Assembly (NCBI RefSeq): GCF_039566955.1
Contig: NZ_CP154796.1
Span: 2,480,001-2,544,000 of the forward strand
Reading direction: 5' to 3'
Source of the DNA: Micromonospora sp. DSM 45708
GTDB taxonomy: Bacteria; Actinomycetota; Actinomycetes; Mycobacteriales; Micromonosporaceae
DNA length: 64,000 nucleotides
The notes beneath the pieces are model-generated. The model was not told the DNA's origin and did no database searches. It was given only the letters and a program-made list of their open reading frames with translations. Shown here piece by piece: positions 1 through 10,079 of this stretch. Positions within the stretch are counted from its first letter, which is position 1. Each line of letters starts with the position of its first letter. The position numbers and the translations under genes are program-made.

Positions 1-1
1 G

Positions 2-721
2 GCCGCGCTGCTGCGCGACGGGGTGCCGGCGGCCCTGGTGCTCGTCATCGCGTTGCTCATCGGCCCGATCCTGGGGTTCCTGATGGGCTGCGCGATCCAC
101 TTCTTCGACATCCAACCGTTCATCGTCACGCTCGCCGGGATGTTCTTCGCCCGGGGCATGTGCACGTTCATCAGCGGCGCCTCGATCTCCATCACCGACG
201 GTTTCTGGACCGGCATGTCCCAGGAGCGCATCGGCAATCCGGCCGGGAACTTCGTGTCGATCAGTGTGCTGATCGCGTTCGCGGTGGTCCTGGTCGCCGC
301 GTACGTGCTGGCGTACACCCGGTTCGGCCGCAACGTGTACGCGGTCGGCGGCAACGCGCAGTCGGCGCTGCTGATGGGACTGCCGGTCGGGCGCACCCGG
401 ATCGCCGTCTACACCATCAGCGGGTTGTGCTCGGCGATCGGCGGCATCCTGCTGTCGTTCTACACGCTCTCCGGCGCGCCGCTGATCGCCGTCGGCATGG
501 AGCTGGACGTGATCGCCGCGGTCGTGATCGGCGGGACCGTCCTGACCGGCGGGTCCGGCTACGTCTTCGGCACTGTTCTCGGCGTGCTGGTGCTCGGCGT
601 CATCCAGACGCTGATCACGTTCGACGGCAGCCTCAACTCCTGGTGGACGAAGATCGTGATCGGCGGGCTGCTGTTCGCGTTCATCCTCCTCCAGCGCCTC
701 ATCGGCATCCGGTTCAAGTGA
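2..721 (+). CDS. Pentose-type sugar ABC transporter permease (5' end outside window)
   Basis: Membrane permease of a ribose/arabinose/galactose-type ABC importer (AraH/RbsC/YjfF family, BPD_transp_2 fold). The frame is open from the first bases of the window, so the N-terminus is missing and about 239 residues are visible. They form a run of hydrophobic segments. The family signature shows in the stretch around [13 protein letters not shown] (about residues 105-117), followed by a helix ending in GLPVGR, the cytoplasmic loop that contacts the ATPase. The stop lies 26 bases before araA, with no terminator between them, so the two are probably co-transcribed and the imported sugar is most likely L-arabinose. 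The exact substrate is inferred from the neighbour only. Confidence 0.9.
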   Translation, partial: AALLRDGVPAALVLVIALLIGPILGFLMGCAIHFFDIQPFIVTLAGMFFARGMCTFISGASISITDGFWTGMSQERIGNPAGNFVSISVLIAFAVVLVAAYVLAYTRFGRNVYAVGGNAQSALLMGLPVGRTRIAVYTISGLCSAIGGILLSFYTLSGAPLIAVGMELDVIAAVVIGGTVLTGGSGYVFGTVLGVLVLGVIQTLITFDGSLNSWWTKIVIGGLLFAFILLQRLIGIRFK

Positions 722-747
722 CGGCTCCTAGCGCGGAAGGCAACAAC

Positions 748-2250
748 ATGGCAACTCACCCCCAGCCCGAGGTCTGGTTCCTCACCGGCAGTCAGGGCCT
801 CTACGGCGAGGACACGCTCCGACAGGTCGCCGACCAGTCCCGGGAGATCGCCGCCCGGTTGGACGCCTCGCCGGACATCCCGGTCCGGGTGTGCTGGAAG
901 CCGGTCCTGACCTCCAGCGCGGACATTCTGGCGGTGTGCCGGGACGCGGCCGTGCAGGGCGCGGTCGGGGTGATCGCCTGGATGCACACGTTCTCGCCGG
1001 CGAAGATGTGGATCGCCGGGCTGGACGCGCTGCAGACGCCGCTGCTGCACCTGCACACGCAGGCCAACGTGGCGCTGCCGTGGGACACCATCGACATGGA
1101 CTTCATGAACCTGAACCAGGCCGCGCACGGCGACCGCGAGTTCGGGTACATCCAGACCCGGCTCGGGGTGGCCCGCAAGACGGTCGCCGGCCACGTCACC
1201 GACCCGCGGGTGGTCGGTCGGGTGGCGGCCTGGGCCCGCGCGGCGGTCGGCTGGTCGTCGATGCGGACGTTGCGGCTGGCCCGGTTCGGCGACAACATGC
1301 GCGACGTCGCGGTGACCGAGGGGGACAAGGTCGAGGCGGAGCTGCGGTTCGGCGTCTCGGTCAACACCTACGGCGTCAACGACCTGGTCGACGCGGTCGA
1401 CCAGGTAGCCGACGCGCAGGTGGACGACCTGGTCAAGGAGTACGACGACACCTACCGGGTGGACGCCGCGCTGCGCCCCGGCGGCGACCGGCACGACTCG
1501 CTGCGCTACGCCGCCCGCCAGGAGCTGGGTCTGCGCACGTTCCTGGACGCCGGCGGCTTCCGCGCGTTCACCACGAACTTCGAGGACCTGGGCGGCCTGC
1601 GCCAGCTCCCCGGCATCGCGGTGCAGCGGCTGATGGCCGACGGTTACGGGTTCGGCGGCGAGGGGGACTGGAAGACCTCCGTGCTGGTACGGACGTTGAA
1701 GGCGATGGCCGTCGGCGTCGAGGGCGGCACGTCCTTCATGGAGGACTACACCTACGACCTGTCGGTCGGGCACGAGCTGGTCCTCGGCGCGCACATGCTG
1801 GAGGTGTGCCCGAGCATCGCCGCGGACGTGCCGACGGCGGAGGTGCACCCGTTGAGCATCGGTGGGCGGGAGGACCCGGTCCGGCTGGTCTTCGACGCGG
1901 CGTCCGGCCCGGCCGTGGTGCTCGGCATGGCCGACATGGGGGAGCGGTTCCGGCTGGTGGCCAACGTGGTCGACGTGGTGCCGCCGCCGCAGCCGTTGCG
2001 TCGGCTGCCGGTGGCCCGTGCGGTCTGGCGGCCCCGACCGGACCTGTCCGGCTCGGCGGAGGCGTGGATCACGGCGGGCGCGCCGCACCACACCGTGCTC
2101 TCCCAGGCGGTCGGCGTGGAGGAGCTGCGCGACCTGGCCGCGATGACGCGTACCGAGCTGGCGATCATCGACGGCGACACCGAGGCGCACCGCTTCGCCG
2201 ACGAGCTGCGCTGGAACCAGGCGTACTACCGGCTCGCCCGCGGGTTCTGA
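748..2250 (+). CDS. araA: L-arabinose isomerase
   Basis: Cytoplasmic enzyme that converts L-arabinose to L-ribulose, the first step of bacterial arabinose catabolism. The 500-residue length is normal for the family. Recognisable family segments include [13 protein letters not shown] near the N-terminus, [12 protein letters not shown] (about residue 80-91), the EGDWKTS stretch and [12 protein letters not shown] (about residues 329-340). The start is ATG 748, preceded by a GGAAGG ribosome site 7 bases upstream. Longer readings of this frame run into the upstream permease and are not needed. It follows a sugar permease and precedes a strong terminator and a LacI-type regulator. araB and araD are not in the window and may lie upstream. 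Confidence 0.97.
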   Translation: MATHPQPEVWFLTGSQGLYGEDTLRQVADQSREIAARLDASPDIPVRVCWKPVLTSSADILAVCRDAAVQGAVGVIAWMHTFSPAKMWIAGLDALQTPLLHLHTQANVALPWDTIDMDFMNLNQAAHGDREFGYIQTRLGVARKTVAGHVTDPRVVGRVAAWARAAVGWSSMRTLRLARFGDNMRDVAVTEGDKVEAELRFGVSVNTYGVNDLVDAVDQVADAQVDDLVKEYDDTYRVDAALRPGGDRHDSLRYAARQELGLRTFLDAGGFRAFTTNFEDLGGLRQLPGIAVQRLMADGYGFGGEGDWKTSVLVRTLKAMAVGVEGGTSFMEDYTYDLSVGHELVLGAHMLEVCPSIAADVPTAEVHPLSIGGREDPVRLVFDAASGPAVVLGMADMGERFRLVANVVDVVPPPQPLRRLPVARAVWRPRPDLSGSAEAWITAGAPHHTVLSQAVGVEELRDLAAMTRTELAIIDGDTEAHRFADELRWNQAYYRLARGF

Positions 2251-2269
2251 CCGCCGCCGCAGCACCGTG

Positions 2270-2315
2270 ACGGGTGGTGGGGGGGCCCCCCCCCCCCCGC
2301 CCCCCCACCACCCGT
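2270..2315 (+). terminator. araA terminator: 16-bp perfect stem with G7/C-run core
   Basis: Arms 2270-2285 and 2300-2315 are perfect reverse complements (ACGGGTGGT then seven G). The 14-base loop is 13 C followed by G. The sequence after the stem is T-rich for this genome (TTGTGTCTTCTTCTCC). It lies 20 bases after the araA stop. Confidence 0.85.
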
Positions 2316-2647
2316 TTGTGTCTTCTTCTCCGAGCCGTGACGCGGGTCACCATTTTCCGCACCCCTGAGGTGTCGAAGAATTGCCCGGCCCGGGGGCGCC
2401 GGCGCTCGCCGGAAATGCCCCGCTGGGGGCCCTGGGTACGGGCCCGGAGCTGCGGCTTCCCGCCGGTCGCCACGAAATGAGAATGGGCTCGGCGTCAATT
2501 CCCCGATAATCCGACAGGATGACGCGAACGGTGGATCGACCGTCCCGTGGCCGGTGGGACAACTGGCGTAGACTGTCGCCACCCGGGCCGGCCCGGTCGA
2601 CGTCGACCCGGTTCGGCCACGTGGGCAGTGGCGAAAGTGAGGTGGCC
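2316..2647. other. Gene-free stretch before the LacI-type regulator
   Basis: About 330 bases with no credible coding frame. A TAGACT hexamer at about 2566-2571 could be a -10 box for the regulator, but no convincing -35 partner is visible. No operator palindrome like those at 8508 and 8594 was found here. Confidence 0.4.
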
Positions 2648-3652
2648 GTGCGCGGTCCTGCGATGACGGACGTGGCACGCCTCGCCGGCGTCTCGCACCA
2701 GACGGTCTCCCGGGTGCTGAACGGGCATCCCAATGTGCGGGAGCAGACCCGACTACGGGTCCAGGCGGCGATCACCGAACTCGGCTACCGACCCAACCGC
2801 GCGGCCCGCGCGTTGGTCACCGGCCGGTCCCAGGTGATCGGCGTGGTCGCGCAGAACACCACGCTCTACGGCCCGGCCTCGCTGCTGGCCGCGCTGGAGC
2901 AGACCGCCGCCGAGGCCGGCTTCGCGGTCAGCGTCGGCAGCGTCAGCGACCTCGACCACCGGTCCATCTCGGCCGCGGTGGAGCGTCACCTCGCGCACCG
3001 GGTGGCCGGCATCGTGGTGATAGCGCCGGTCGAGTCGGCCGGTGAAGCGCTGGAACGGTTGCCCCACGACGTGCCGCTGGTGACCGTCGACGGCGACCCG
3101 CGCCGGCCGATCCCACTGGTGACGGTCGACCAGGTGGCCGGTGCCCGGGCCGCCACCCAGCATCTGCTCGACGCCGGGCACCGCACGGTCTGGCACGTGT
3201 CCGGCCCGTCGGACTGGTTCGACAGCGCCGGCCGGATCGAGGGCTGGCGCGAGGCGTTGCGGCTCGCCGGCGCCGAGGTGCCGCCGCTGGTCCCGGCGGA
3301 CTGGTCCGCCGCGGCGGGCTACCGGTGCGGTCAGATGCTGGCCCGGATGCCGGAGGTCACCGCCGTCTTCACCGCCAACGACCACCTGGCGCTCGGCGTG
3401 CTGCGCGCGTTGCACGAGCACGGTCGACGGGTGCCGGACGACATCAGCGTGGTCGGCTTCGACGACGTGCCCGAGGCGGCCTACTTCATCCCGCCGCTGA
3501 CCACCGTGCGACCCGACTTCGGGGCGGTGGCCCGGGCGAGCCTCGATCTGCTGCTGACCCAGATCGAGTCCGCCAGCGTCGGGCCGCTGCGGCAGACCAT
3601 CGCGCCGACGCTGGTCCCGCGCCGCAGCGTCGGCCCACCCCCGCTGCGCTGA
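2648..3652 (+). CDS. LacI-family transcriptional regulator (probable arabinose regulator)
   Basis: DNA-binding sugar-responsive repressor. The N-terminal LacI helix-turn-helix (about residues 6-55) reads MTDVARLAGVSHQTVSRVLN, with the hinge RPNRAARALVTGRS. A periplasmic-binding-protein-like effector domain follows (about 65-325), with FTANDHLALGVLRALHEHG and VVGFDDVPEA. GTG 2648 is chosen because AAAGTGAGG lies just upstream with good spacing; ATG 2663, the usual family start, is the alternative. Length 334 residues is typical. It lies between araA and the arabinofuranosidase genes, so control of the arabinan island is the natural inference. The GH54 promoter carries operators of LacI type (8508, 8594). 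The stop codon lies inside a tandem 19-bp repeat. Confidence 0.93.
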   Translation: MRGPAMTDVARLAGVSHQTVSRVLNGHPNVREQTRLRVQAAITELGYRPNRAARALVTGRSQVIGVVAQNTTLYGPASLLAALEQTAAEAGFAVSVGSVSDLDHRSISAAVERHLAHRVAGIVVIAPVESAGEALERLPHDVPLVTVDGDPRRPIPLVTVDQVAGARAATQHLLDAGHRTVWHVSGPSDWFDSAGRIEGWREALRLAGAEVPPLVPADWSAAAGYRCGQMLARMPEVTAVFTANDHLALGVLRALHEHGRRVPDDISVVGFDDVPEAAYFIPPLTTVRPDFGAVARASLDLLLTQIESASVGPLRQTIAPTLVPRRSVGPPPLR

Positions 3653-3717
3653 GCCCTTCCCGCTGCGCTGAGCCCTTCCCGCTGCGCTGAGCCCTTCCCG
3701 CTGCGCTGAGCCCTCTC
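3642..3717. repeat. Four tandem 19-bp repeats overlapping the regulator's stop codon
   Basis: Unit CGCTGCGCTGAGCCCTTCC repeats at 3642, 3661, 3680 and 3699. The first three are perfect and the last ends CCCTCTC. The first unit supplies the final codons and TGA stop of the LacI-type gene. Degenerate echoes (GCGCTGACCC, CGCTGAGCCG) continue to about 3765. Confidence 0.9.
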
Positions 3718-3821
3718 GCGGCGCTGACCCGTTTTTGCGACGCTGAGCCGTTTCGCTGCGCTGCGCGTTCTGGACCTGACCCGGCCCCGCCTCGCGCCGG
3801 GCGACCATGCCCGCCGTCCGC

Positions 3822-3962
3822 CCTGTCAAGCTGAGAGCACGAATGACTCAGCCCTCGCTCGGCCGACCCCCGCCGTCCGGAGGACGCGACGAAGTGACGA
3901 CGCGTGACGTTGGGCGACCGGAGCTTGGCCGGCTGACTCGTTGGTGCTCTCAGCTCGACAGG
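3822..3962. repeat. 141-bp element with 32-bp imperfect terminal inverted repeats (MITE-like)
   Basis: Left arm 3822-3853 (begins CCTGTCAAGCTGAGAGCAC) and right arm 3931-3962 (ends GTGCTCTCAGCTCGACAGG) are reverse complements with four mismatches in 32. The 77-bp core has no open frame and shows weaker further complementarity (GCTCGGCCGACCC against GGGCGACCGGAGC). No clear target duplication was seen. It lies between convergent genes, so it could be a mobile-element remnant or simply a large bidirectional terminator. Confidence 0.7.
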
Positions 3963-4172
3963 GACGCCGAGGGGTTGCCGATCGGGAGGTCCGCCGAGCC
4001 CGTCGGGCGGCAGGGGCACCGACGGCTGCCGACCGGCCGTCCGCCGAGCCCGTCCGGTCAGCCGGCTCGCGCGGCGGGGTCGAGCCGTCGCCGCCGGGTC
4101 GCCCGGCCCGGCGGCGACGGCGTCACCACGGGTGTACGCGCGGGGCGGGCGTCCCGTCGCGTACCCCGAATC
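3963..4172. other. Gene-free spacer with a short direct repeat
   Basis: Contains two copies of TCCGCCGAGCCCGTC 50 bases apart (3990 and 4040) within related sequence. No gene is supported here. It lies downstream of the GH127 stop on the opposite strand. Confidence 0.5.
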
Positions 4173-6929
4173 TCAGACGAAGCGCCAGCGCTGGTGCGCG
4201 GCGCCGGTGTCGTCGCCGAGCACGGCCTGCGCTCCCTGGCTGCCGGAGCCGCCGTTCAGGCCGAGCACCCGGCCTCCGTTCGCGCACTGGACGCGGAAGT
4301 AGCCGTTCCCGCCGTGACGCAGCCGCCAGCGGTGGTCGGCGGCGCCGTTGTCGGCCCACTGGACGATCCGCGCGCCGGCGGCGGTGGAGCCGCCCTCGAC
4401 GCCGAGCACCTTGCCGCTGTTCGAGTTGCGCAGCCGCAGGTAGCCGCCGGTGTCCACGAGCGCGGTCCAGAGGTGGTCGGCGGTGCCGGAGTCGCCCCAC
4501 TGGATGACCAGCCCGCCGTCGGCGGTGGACATGTCCTGCACGCCGAGCACGAGCCCGCTGCCGAGGTTCTGGAGCCGGCGGGCGCCGTTGGGCAGGAAAC
4601 GCCACTGGTTGTCCGCGCTGCCGTTGTCCGGGTCCTGCACCGCCGTCGCGCCCTGCGCGGTCGAGCCGCCGGAGATGCCGAGCAGCTTGCCGCTGTTGAC
4701 GTTGCGCAGCTTGTGGGTGCCGTCGCCGACGTCGACGACCGTCCAGAGATGGTCGGCGGTGCCGTTGTCGGCCCACTGGAGGATCCGCGCGTTGTCGGCG
4801 GTGGACATGTTCTCCACGCCGAGCACCTTGCCGCTGTTGACGTTGCGTAGCTTCAGCGCCGACCCGTCGACCAGGAGCTGCCAGTCGTGGTCGGCGGTGC
4901 CGGTGTCGCCCCACTGGAGGGCGAGCCCGCCGTCGGCGGTGGACATGTTCTGGATGCCCAGCACGAGCCCGCTGGCGGCGTTGGCCAGTCGGAAGCTCGC
5001 CTCGCCGCCACCGCCGCTGCCCGGACCGGCCCGCCAGTAGACCGTGTAGTTGAACCCGTGCGCGTCGTAGAAGGGCCCGAGGTTGACGGCGGCGCCGTTC
5101 GCCGTGGCGGTGAACGCCAGGGATCCGCTGCCGGTCCGGGTGACCGAGGCGACGTCCAGCGTCGGCAGCGCGCTCAACGTGGTGTTGCCGTAGTTGCCGG
5201 AGAGCACCACCGGGCCGTACGTGACCGCCTGGACCGCCGCGTCGTCGTTGGCGGCGACCGTGGTCACCCGCATCGGCAGGCGGACCGTGACCACGTCCCC
5301 GGCGGCCCAGTCGCGGGTCAGGACAGCGTAGCTGCCCGGCGTGGTGGCGATGCCCTGCGCCGTGCCGTTGACACTGACGGTCGCCCCGGTGGTCCACGAC
5401 GGGATCCGGATCCGCATCGTCCACGACCCGGCCACCGAGCCGGTGACCGTGAGCGTCGTGGTGTCGGAGACCGGGTACGAGGTGCTCTGGGTGACCGTGA
5501 TGCCGCGCTGGCTCCAGGTGAGCACCGAGGGCAGGAACAGGTTGACGGTCAGCGTGGTGCCGTTGTGGTAGTAGATGCCGTCGGCCAGGTTGGTGTTGGT
5601 CTCCAGCCCGGTGCCCTGGCAGCACCAGAAGGAGTTGTAGTCGGTGCTCCAGGTGCCGCCGCCCCAGGCCGGGCCGACACCGCGTCGACCGCCCGGGTTC
5701 AGCGGGGTGAAGTACGTGACGTGGCCGTGGCTGTCGGCCGGGTTCTGCTGGCCGATCATGTGGTTGAGCAGCGCCCGCTCGTAGAAGTCGACGTACGCGA
5801 CCCGGTCGGGGTCGAGCTGCCACAGCTCCCGGGTCAGCTTGAGCATGTTGTAGGTGTTGCACGCCTCGCAGGTGTCGTTACGCAGGTAACCGGCGATGGC
5901 GTTGGGCGCGCGGAAGTGCTCGGCCTGGCTGTTGCCGCCGATGGCGTACGTGTGCGCGCCGACGGTGATGTTCCAGGCGTTGGTGGCGATGTCGCGGTAG
6001 CGGGTGGTGCCGGTGGCCTTGTACTCCCGGGCCGCCCCGATCCACTTGGGCACCTGGGTGTTCGCGTGCAGCCCGTTGAGCTGGTCGGAGTTCGACGCGA
6101 GCGGGTTGAACCCGGCGGCGTGGTCGAAGCGTTGCGCCGCGGTCAACCACCGGGCGTCGCCGGTCTGCTGGTAGAGGTCGGTGAGCACCGCGTTCATGCC
6201 GCCGAACTCGGTGCCGAGCATGGCCTGCATCTGGGCCGAGGTGAGCCGGCCGGTGCGCCAGTCGACCCAGCCGGCGAGCGCCAGCAGCACGTCGCGGGCC
6301 TGCGTGCTGCCGATCAGGCGCCACACGTCGAGCAGGCCGGCCAGTGTCTTGTGGATGCAGTAGTAGGGCACGTTGCCGTTGCTCAGCGTCCGTGCCTCCA
6401 GCGCGGTGAAGTCGGACTCTGCGAAGCCGGACAGGTAGCCGGTGTTGAAGCCGGCCGCGCCGTTGTTGGCCTGGCACTTCGCCAGCTCGGCGACCATGGT
6501 GACCGCCTTGTCCCGGCAGGTGGTGTCGCCGGTCACCGCCCAGGCCTGCGCCCAGGCGGTCAGGAAGTGGCCCTGCATGTGGGTGCGGAACGGGAACGTC
6601 GGCGCGTCCCAGCCGCCGTTGGCGGCGGCCCCGGCGGTGGAGAGCCGGTGGTTGGCGCGGAAGTTGTAGAGCAGCCGGTTGACGTCGACGAAACGCAGGT
6701 AGGACAGCGTGCGGTTCTGGTTGTCCAACCAGCGGCTCGTGGTCAGCCGTACCTGGCCGGGGTCGAACGCGTACGCGGAGACGCCGATGTCCGGGCGGGC
6801 CGGGGCCAGGGCGGCGCCGGCCGTGCCGCCGCCGGTGAGGGAGCCGACGGCGGCGCCGGCGCCGGCCGCGACGGCGGTCGCGCCGGTCGCGCGCAGGAGC
6901 ATCCGGCGGTTCATGAGGGGAGCGGGCAT
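4173..6929 (-). CDS. Secreted GH127 beta-L-arabinofuranosidase with double ricin-type module
   Basis: Extracellular glycoside hydrolase releasing L-arabinofuranose. 918 residues. The N-terminus has a Tat-like signal (NRRMLLRAT, then an Ala-rich core ending near residue 40). The catalytic GH127 (DUF1680) domain spans about 55-630. Known family zinc and catalytic residues are visible: TCEAC at 353-357 (Glu355, Cys357), the WCC pair Cys436-Cys437 containing the cysteine nucleophile, and EHF at 337 as candidate acid/base. Residues about 643-918 hold six repeats of about 45 residues with Q/D-x-W ends, enough for two beta-trefoil carbohydrate-binding modules. ATG 6929 has GGAGG six bases upstream. 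It lies downstream of the GH54 gene, separated by a hairpin. Confidence 0.93.
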   Translation of the reverse strand: MPAPLMNRRMLLRATGATAVAAGAGAAVGSLTGGGTAGAALAPARPDIGVSAYAFDPGQVRLTTSRWLDNQNRTLSYLRFVDVNRLLYNFRANHRLSTAGAAANGGWDAPTFPFRTHMQGHFLTAWAQAWAVTGDTTCRDKAVTMVAELAKCQANNGAAGFNTGYLSGFAESDFTALEARTLSNGNVPYYCIHKTLAGLLDVWRLIGSTQARDVLLALAGWVDWRTGRLTSAQMQAMLGTEFGGMNAVLTDLYQQTGDARWLTAAQRFDHAAGFNPLASNSDQLNGLHANTQVPKWIGAAREYKATGTTRYRDIATNAWNITVGAHTYAIGGNSQAEHFRAPNAIAGYLRNDTCEACNTYNMLKLTRELWQLDPDRVAYVDFYERALLNHMIGQQNPADSHGHVTYFTPLNPGGRRGVGPAWGGGTWSTDYNSFWCCQGTGLETNTNLADGIYYHNGTTLTVNLFLPSVLTWSQRGITVTQSTSYPVSDTTTLTVTGSVAGSWTMRIRIPSWTTGATVSVNGTAQGIATTPGSYAVLTRDWAAGDVVTVRLPMRVTTVAANDDAAVQAVTYGPVVLSGNYGNTTLSALPTLDVASVTRTGSGSLAFTATANGAAVNLGPFYDAHGFNYTVYWRAGPGSGGGGEASFRLANAASGLVLGIQNMSTADGGLALQWGDTGTADHDWQLLVDGSALKLRNVNSGKVLGVENMSTADNARILQWADNGTADHLWTVVDVGDGTHKLRNVNSGKLLGISGGSTAQGATAVQDPDNGSADNQWRFLPNGARRLQNLGSGLVLGVQDMSTADGGLVIQWGDSGTADHLWTALVDTGGYLRLRNSNSGKVLGVEGGSTAAGARIVQWADNGAADHRWRLRHGGNGYFRVQCANGGRVLGLNGGSGSQGAQAVLGDDTGAAHQRWRFV

Positions 6930-6956
6930 GCGAAGCCTCCGGGACGGGAAGACGGA

Positions 6957-6990
6957 GTCGGCCGGGCGGGCCGTCGCCCGCCCGGCCGAC
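6957..6990 (-). terminator. Hairpin between GH54 and GH127 genes
   Basis: Perfect 15-bp GC stem (6957-6971 with 6976-6990) and a 4-base loop, just after the GH54 stop and 28 bases before the GH127 start. There is no U-tract, so it may attenuate read-through or stabilise the upstream mRNA rather than fully terminate. Confidence 0.65.
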
Positions 6991-6993
6991 GGA

Positions 6994-8607
<1,614 letters not shown>

Positions 8608-8680
8608 TGATTGTCGACGCGTCACCGATGCCGTACGCTCTGGGGCGCGGTCCGCCCTCACGGTTCTGTGAGGAGCAACC

Positions 8681-9946
8681 ATGCCCTTGAACCGCCTGCT
8701 GACCCTGGGGGTCGGCGCCTGTGCGGCGGTCGCGCTCAGCGTGCCGGTGGCCGCGGTCCCGGCCTCGGCCACCGCGTCCCACCCCCACCGCGACGGCGGC
8801 AGCCTGGTGCTGGTCGGTGGCGCGCTCGCCGACGACAACCGGGAGATCTACGACGACATCGTCCGGCTGGCCGGTGGTCCCGGCAGGGCCCGGATCGGCA
8901 TCCTCACCGCGGGCGCGCCGGTGCCCGCCGAGGATCCCGACGCCGGCACGCCGGAGTGCAACAACAGTGTCTGCAACGGCGACTACTACGCCGAGCTGTT
9001 CCGCTCCTACGGGGTGGCCGACGCCCGGTGGATCCCGATCGACCTGGACCACCCGGGCGCGGCCGACGATCCGGCGGTGGTCCGGCAGGTCGAGTCGATG
9101 ACCGGCTTCTTCCTCGGCGGCGGCGACCAGTACCGCTACGTCACCACGATGACCCGGGGGGCGGCGCAGCGGGACAGCGCGGCGCTGGCCGCGATCCGGC
9201 GCAAGCTGCGGGGCGGCGCGGTGGTCGCCGGCACCAGCGCGGGCGCGCAGATCATGGCCGGCCGCGACATGATCACCGGCGGCTCCACCGAGCCGGGGCT
9301 GCGCGACGGCGCGAAGCCGGGCTACTTCGACGACCCGGACGTGCTCGGCTACCTGCCGCGCGGCGGGTTCGGGTTCTTCACCGCCGGGCTGGTCGACACG
9401 CACTTCTCCCGCCGGGGGCGGGAGGCACGGTCGATCCGCCTCGCCTCGGACACCGGGCACAAGCGGGTGTTCGGTCTGGACGAGAACACCGCGCTGGAGG
9501 TGACCGGCGTCGGCGGCCGGCGGCAGTCGCTGCGGGTGCTCGGGCAGCGTGGCGTCGGCGTGCTGGACCTGCGCCGGGCCCGGGTCACCGACCACGGCGG
9601 GGTGTGGGGGATCGAGGGTGTGCGGTGGAGCCGGCTCACCGCCGGGGACGCGTACGACGCGCCGCGCTGGCGGCTCGTGCCGGCCGCCGGCAAGCCGCGC
9701 GTCCGGCCGGTGGCCGGACCGTGCACCGCGACGCCGTCCGAGGACGTCTTCTACGACTACGCCATGGTCGGGCTGGTCGAGGACGGGCTGGCCGCCCGCA
9801 CCGGGTGCGTGACGGTCAGCGGCACGTCGTACGAGAAGGACCCGGTGTGGGCGGCGCGGCTGACCCGGGGCGCCGGTTTCGCGGCGTACCGGGGGGCGAC
9901 GGCGACCACGTTCACCGACGTGGTGGTCGGCATCCGACCGGTCTGA
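8681..9946 (+). CDS. Secreted cyanophycinase-like peptidase (S51 family)
   Basis: Member of the serine peptidase S51/cyanophycinase family, which cuts cyanophycin (multi-L-arginyl-poly-L-aspartate) to beta-Asp-Arg dipeptides. 421 residues with an N-terminal signal peptide ending near residue 32, so it acts outside the cell. The core starts at LVLVGGALADDNREIYDD. Family motifs are FFLGGGDQYRY (143-153), the nucleophile elbow GTSAGA with Ser186, and VDTHFSRRGR. ATG 8681 has GTGAGGAGC upstream. The region after about residue 270 is longer than in cytoplasmic cyanophycinases and is not recognised. The substrate is inferred from the family; related S51 members act on other peptides. Confidence 0.85.
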   Translation: MPLNRLLTLGVGACAAVALSVPVAAVPASATASHPHRDGGSLVLVGGALADDNREIYDDIVRLAGGPGRARIGILTAGAPVPAEDPDAGTPECNNSVCNGDYYAELFRSYGVADARWIPIDLDHPGAADDPAVVRQVESMTGFFLGGGDQYRYVTTMTRGAAQRDSAALAAIRRKLRGGAVVAGTSAGAQIMAGRDMITGGSTEPGLRDGAKPGYFDDPDVLGYLPRGGFGFFTAGLVDTHFSRRGREARSIRLASDTGHKRVFGLDENTALEVTGVGGRRQSLRVLGQRGVGVLDLRRARVTDHGGVWGIEGVRWSRLTAGDAYDAPRWRLVPAAGKPRVRPVAGPCTATPSEDVFYDYAMVGLVEDGLAARTGCVTVSGTSYEKDPVWAARLTRGAGFAAYRGATATTFTDVVVGIRPV

Positions 9947-9998
9947 CGCGGTGGTGCGGCGGCGTCGGGCGGGCGTCCGGCGCCACCGTCATCTCGAT

Positions 9999-10012
9999 GT
10001 AACAGAAGTTAC
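9999..10012. promoter_or_regulatory. Operator GTAAC-N4-GTTAC, site 1 of second S51 gene
   Basis: GTAACAGAAGTTAC is a perfect 5+5 inverted repeat. Its centre is 39 bp from the next site (10038-10051). The same pair at the same spacing occurs before the amino-acid importer (12462, 12501). Confidence 0.8.
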
Positions 10013-10037
10013 GTATTGAGCAGTGAACTTAATGGAT

Positions 10038-10051
10038 GTAACTTCTGTTTC
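10038..10051. promoter_or_regulatory. Operator GTAAC-N4-GTTTC, site 2 of second S51 gene
   Basis: GTAACTTCTGTTTC differs from the GTAAC-N4-GTTAC palindrome at one position. It lies 28 bp upstream of the start codon at 10080. Confidence 0.75.
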
Positions 10052-10079
10052 ATCGCTTCGTGGCCCCTCGGAGGTGCCC

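Noticed and set aside
3486..4019. Minus-strand frame with repeated SAAGRAQRSGKGSAQR-type sequence
   Set aside because: It is only the reverse reading of the tandem 19-bp repeats and the LacI gene end; no start context or family.
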